From NCBI GenBank assembly GCA_023390985.1, contig JAEWBU010000048.1:1-7292 (forward strand): a stretch of 7,292 bases of DNA, written 5' to 3'. The stretch comes from Pseudomonadota bacterium. GTDB taxonomy: Bacteria > Pseudomonadota > Gammaproteobacteria > Burkholderiales > Burkholderiaceae_C. How positions within the stretch are numbered: position 1 is the first letter of the stretch; every line of letters begins with the position of its first letter. The position numbers and the translations under genes are program-made. Shown one piece after another: positions 5,035 through 7,292 of this stretch. Under the pieces are notes generated by a model that saw only the letters and a list, made by a program, of their open reading frames with translations, did not search any database and had not been told where the DNA came from.

Positions 5035-7292
5035 TCAGCCGGTGTCGCGCTCCATGTCGCGAAGGATGCGGTCGAGCCGGGTGGACAACTGCTCGGTGGT
5101 GAGCTTCTCCCGAAAGCGCTCGACCATCAGCGGCAGGCTCAGCGGGCTCGGATGCCGCAGCTCCACCAGCACCAGCTCGCGCGCACGGATGCGCTCCATC
5201 GTCTCGCGCAGCCGCGAGATCTCCAGCTCCTGGCTGAGCACTTCCTGCTCGGCCTGCGACAGCAGCAGGTTGCCCTGGTCGTACTTGCGGAAGACCTCGT
5301 AGAAGAGGCCGCTGGACGCCTGCAGCTGGCGCGCGCTGCGCGGCTGCCCCGGGTAGCCCGCGAACACCAGCCCCGCCACGCGCGCGATCTCGCGGAAGCG
5401 CCGCCGCGCGAGCTCGGTCGAATTCAAGGAGGCCAGCACGTCGTGGAGCAATTCGCCGCCGGTGGCGAACAGGGACTGGTCCTGCACCGGTCCCAGGTCG
5501 AACGGCTCGGCGCTCACCAGCTCGAAGCCGTAGTCGTTGACCGAGAGGCTGAAGGTGTTGGGCCGCTCGCGCGCCAGCCGCCAGGCCAGCAGGCTGGCCA
5601 GCCCCAGGTGCACGTGGCGGCCCGCGAACGGATGCACGTACAGGTGCTGCCCTTCGCGCGAGCGGTAGCTCTCCACCAGCACCGTGTCCGGCGTCGGGAT
5701 GCGCGACAGCCGCGCCTGCGTCTCCAGCATGGGGCGCGCCGCCTCCAGCTCGGGATGCGGATAGCGGCCGGCGGCGGCCATCTGCATCATCTCCAGCACC
5801 GCGTCGCCCAGCTCGGTGGACAGCGCCATCTTGCTGCCCTGCCAGGTCGGCACCGTGCCCTTTTTGCTCGTCGCGCGGCGCACGTAGGCGGCCATCTCGC
5901 GCACCCGCACGAACTCCAGCAGGCGGCCGGCGAAGAAGAAGTGGTCGCCCTTGCGCAGCCGCGCGATGAAGCCCTCCTCGATGGTGCCCAGCGTGCCGCC
6001 GGAGAGGTACTTCACCTGCATCGCCGCGTCGCTGACGATGGTGCCGATCGACATGCGATGCCGCTTGGCGACGCCGCGATCCGGCACGCGCCAGACGCCC
6101 TCCTCGTCCTGCCGGATCCGGTGGTAGTCCGGGTAGGCGGTCAGGCTCTCGCCGCCGCGCTCGCAGAACACCAGCGCCCAGTCGAACTCCTCGCGCGTGA
6201 GCGAGCGGTACGACCAGGCGGAGCGCACTTCCTCGAACAGCTCCTCGGCCATGAAGCCGCCGCCGAGCGCCACCGTCACCAGATGCTGCACCAGCACGTC
6301 GAGCGGCCGGGCCGGCGGCTCGCGCTTCTCGATGCGGCCTTCGTACGCGGCGACGCGCGCGGCCGCCGCCTCGATCAGCTCCATGGTGTGCGTGGGCACC
6401 AGCGTCAGCCGGCTGGTGCGGCCCGGGGCATGGCCGCTGCGGCCGGCGCGCTGCATGATGCGCGCCACGCCCTTGGCCGAGCCGATCTGCAGCACGCGCT
6501 CCACCGGCAGGAAGTCCACGCCCAGGTCCAGCGAGGACGTGGCGACCACCGCGCGCAGCGTGCCCTCCTTCAGGCCCAGCTCCACCCATTCGCGCGTGGC
6601 GCGGTCCAGCGAGCCGTGGTGCAGCGCGATCTGCCCCGCCCACTCGGGCCGCGCCTCCAGCAGCAGCTGATACCAGATCTCCGCCTGCGACCGCACGTTG
6701 GTGAACACCAGCGTCGAACCCGGCGCGTCCGCGATCTCCTCCACCACCGGCTGCTGCATGCGGGCGCCCAGGTGCCCGGCCCAGGAGTACTTGCCGGGAT
6801 CGGGCGGGATCAGCGTGTCGATCACCAGCGACTTGTCGATCCGGCCGCGCACCAGCGCGGGCGCCGGCTCGGCGCCTTCGCCGCACAGCACCGCCATCGC
6901 TTCCTCCAGGTTGCCCAGTGTCGCGCTGAGTCCCCAGGTGACCAGGCCCGGATTCCAGCGCCGCAGCCGCGCGAGGGCGAGCTGCGTCTGCACGCCGCGC
7001 TTGCTGCCGATCAGCTCGTGCCATTCGTCCGCGATGACGAACTCGACCGAACCCAGCTCCTCGCGGCTGTGCTCGCGCGTGAGCATCAGGCTGAGCGACT
7101 CGGGCGTGGTCACCAGCACCGTCGGGAAGCGCCGGTCCTGACGCGCGCGCTCGGCGGACGGCGTGTCGCCGGTGCGCTGGCCTATCGTCCAGTTCGGCGC
7201 CAGGTCCTGCAGCGGCTGCGTGAGCGCGCGCGTGGTGTCGGCGGCCAGCGCGCGCATGGGCGTGAGCCAGATCGCGCGCAGCGGCTCGGCGT
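5035..7292 (-). CDS. Lhr-type DEXH-box DNA helicase, ligase-associated class (partial, N-terminus missing)
   Basis: This is a superfamily 2 helicase, expected to move on single-stranded DNA with ATP during DNA repair. The open frame continues past the window edge: 751 residues are visible and the Q motif and Walker A are missing. An internal ATG at 7257 is not the true start, because the preceding codons read LRAIWLTP and complete motif Ia (ITPLRAL-type). In visible-fragment numbering (first whole codon = 1) the motifs are TTPESL at 61-66, Walker B DEWH at 88-91 (genomic 7018-7029), SATLGN at 122-127, LVFTNVRS at 194-201, ATSSLDLGVDF at 250-260 and QRAGRSGH at 280-287 (genomic 6430-6453). The long C-terminal half, with winged-helix and Lhr-core type sequence, fits Lhr rather than a short DEAD-box protein. 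DEWH and the overall length match the ligase-associated DEXH helicase family, usually grouped with a DNA ligase and an exonuclease. Those would lie beyond the right edge. Confidence 0.9.
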   Translation of the reverse strand, partial: AEPLRAIWLTPMRALAADTTRALTQPLQDLAPNWTIGQRTGDTPSAERARQDRRFPTVLVTTPESLSLMLTREHSREELGSVEFVIADEWHELIGSKRGVQTQLALARLRRWNPGLVTWGLSATLGNLEEAMAVLCGEGAEPAPALVRGRIDKSLVIDTLIPPDPGKYSWAGHLGARMQQPVVEEIADAPGSTLVFTNVRSQAEIWYQLLLEARPEWAGQIALHHGSLDRATREWVELGLKEGTLRAVVATSSLDLGVDFLPVERVLQIGSAKGVARIMQRAGRSGHAPGRTSRLTLVPTHTMELIEAAAARVAAYEGRIEKREPPARPLDVLVQHLVTVALGGGFMAEELFEEVRSAWSYRSLTREEFDWALVFCERGGESLTAYPDYHRIRQDEEGVWRVPDRGVAKRHRMSIGTIVSDAAMQVKYLSGGTLGTIEEGFIARLRKGDHFFFAGRLLEFVRVREMAAYVRRATSKKGTVPTWQGSKMALSTELGDAVLEMMQMAAAGRYPHPELEAARPMLETQARLSRIPTPDTVLVESYRSREGQHLYVHPFAGRHVHLGLASLLAWRLARERPNTFSLSVNDYGFELVSAEPFDLGPVQDQSLFATGGELLHDVLASLNSTELARRRFREIARVAGLVFAGYPGQPRSARQLQASSGLFYEVFRKYDQGNLLLSQAEQEVLSQELEISRLRETMERIRARELVLVELRHPSPLSLPLMVERFREKLTTEQLSTRLDRILRDMERDTG

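Noticed and set aside
4937..7024. A long open frame of about 695 codons on the minus strand in another frame of the helicase region
   Set aside because: Its protein is an Arg/Ala/Gly-rich mixture without motifs, a typical shadow in GC-rich DNA. The overlapping frame carries all the helicase motifs.

Overview
The window is about two-thirds or more G+C, with GC-rich third codon positions and tightly packed genes. Gene content and protein style suggest the Burkholderiales (Betaproteobacteria), perhaps a Comamonadaceae relative such as Ramlibacter or Variovorax. The genus is inferred and cannot be proved from this sequence. There are no tRNA or rRNA genes, CRISPR arrays, insertion sequences or other signs of recent transfer. 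The ends cut through an intergenic or upstream region on the left and the helicase gene on the right.

Left part, plus strand (85-1458): a complete membrane sensor histidine kinase with a periplasmic CHASE3 domain and a HisKA_3/HATPase_c core of the NarL/LuxR-partner class. Its response regulator is not in the window. A gap of about 200 bp follows and carries an 11-bp inverted repeat.

Centre-left, plus strand (1666-3265): a compact envelope/stress cluster. It encodes a C-tail-anchored DUF883 (ElaB/YqjD-type) protein, a two-helix holin-superfamily protein (YqjE-type), a membrane protein in the YqjK position, and a single-BON-domain lipoprotein. The first three genes are 7 bp apart and then overlap by 4 bp, so they look co-translated. 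The layout resembles E. coli yqjD-yqjE-yqjK with a BON lipoprotein added. A strong GC hairpin follows the BON gene.

Centre-right, plus strand (3339-4490): a cytoplasmic putative zinc metallopeptidase with N-terminal zinc-ribbon cysteines and a HESGH motif. It converges, with only a 6-bp gap, on a second BON-domain lipoprotein encoded on the minus strand (4497-4955).

Right part, minus strand (5035-7292): a large Lhr-type superfamily 2 DEXH-box helicase of the ligase-associated DNA repair class. It lacks its N-terminus (Walker A region) because the window ends there. The REP-like palindrome GCTCCTGTAGGAGC lies just past its stop codon.

The recognised themes are envelope and stress proteins on the left and DNA repair on the right. 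I see no clear evidence of a wholly new system. The points most worth a second look are the extended yqjDEK-like cluster, the uncharacterised zinc-ribbon/HESGH peptidase, and the helicase's context.
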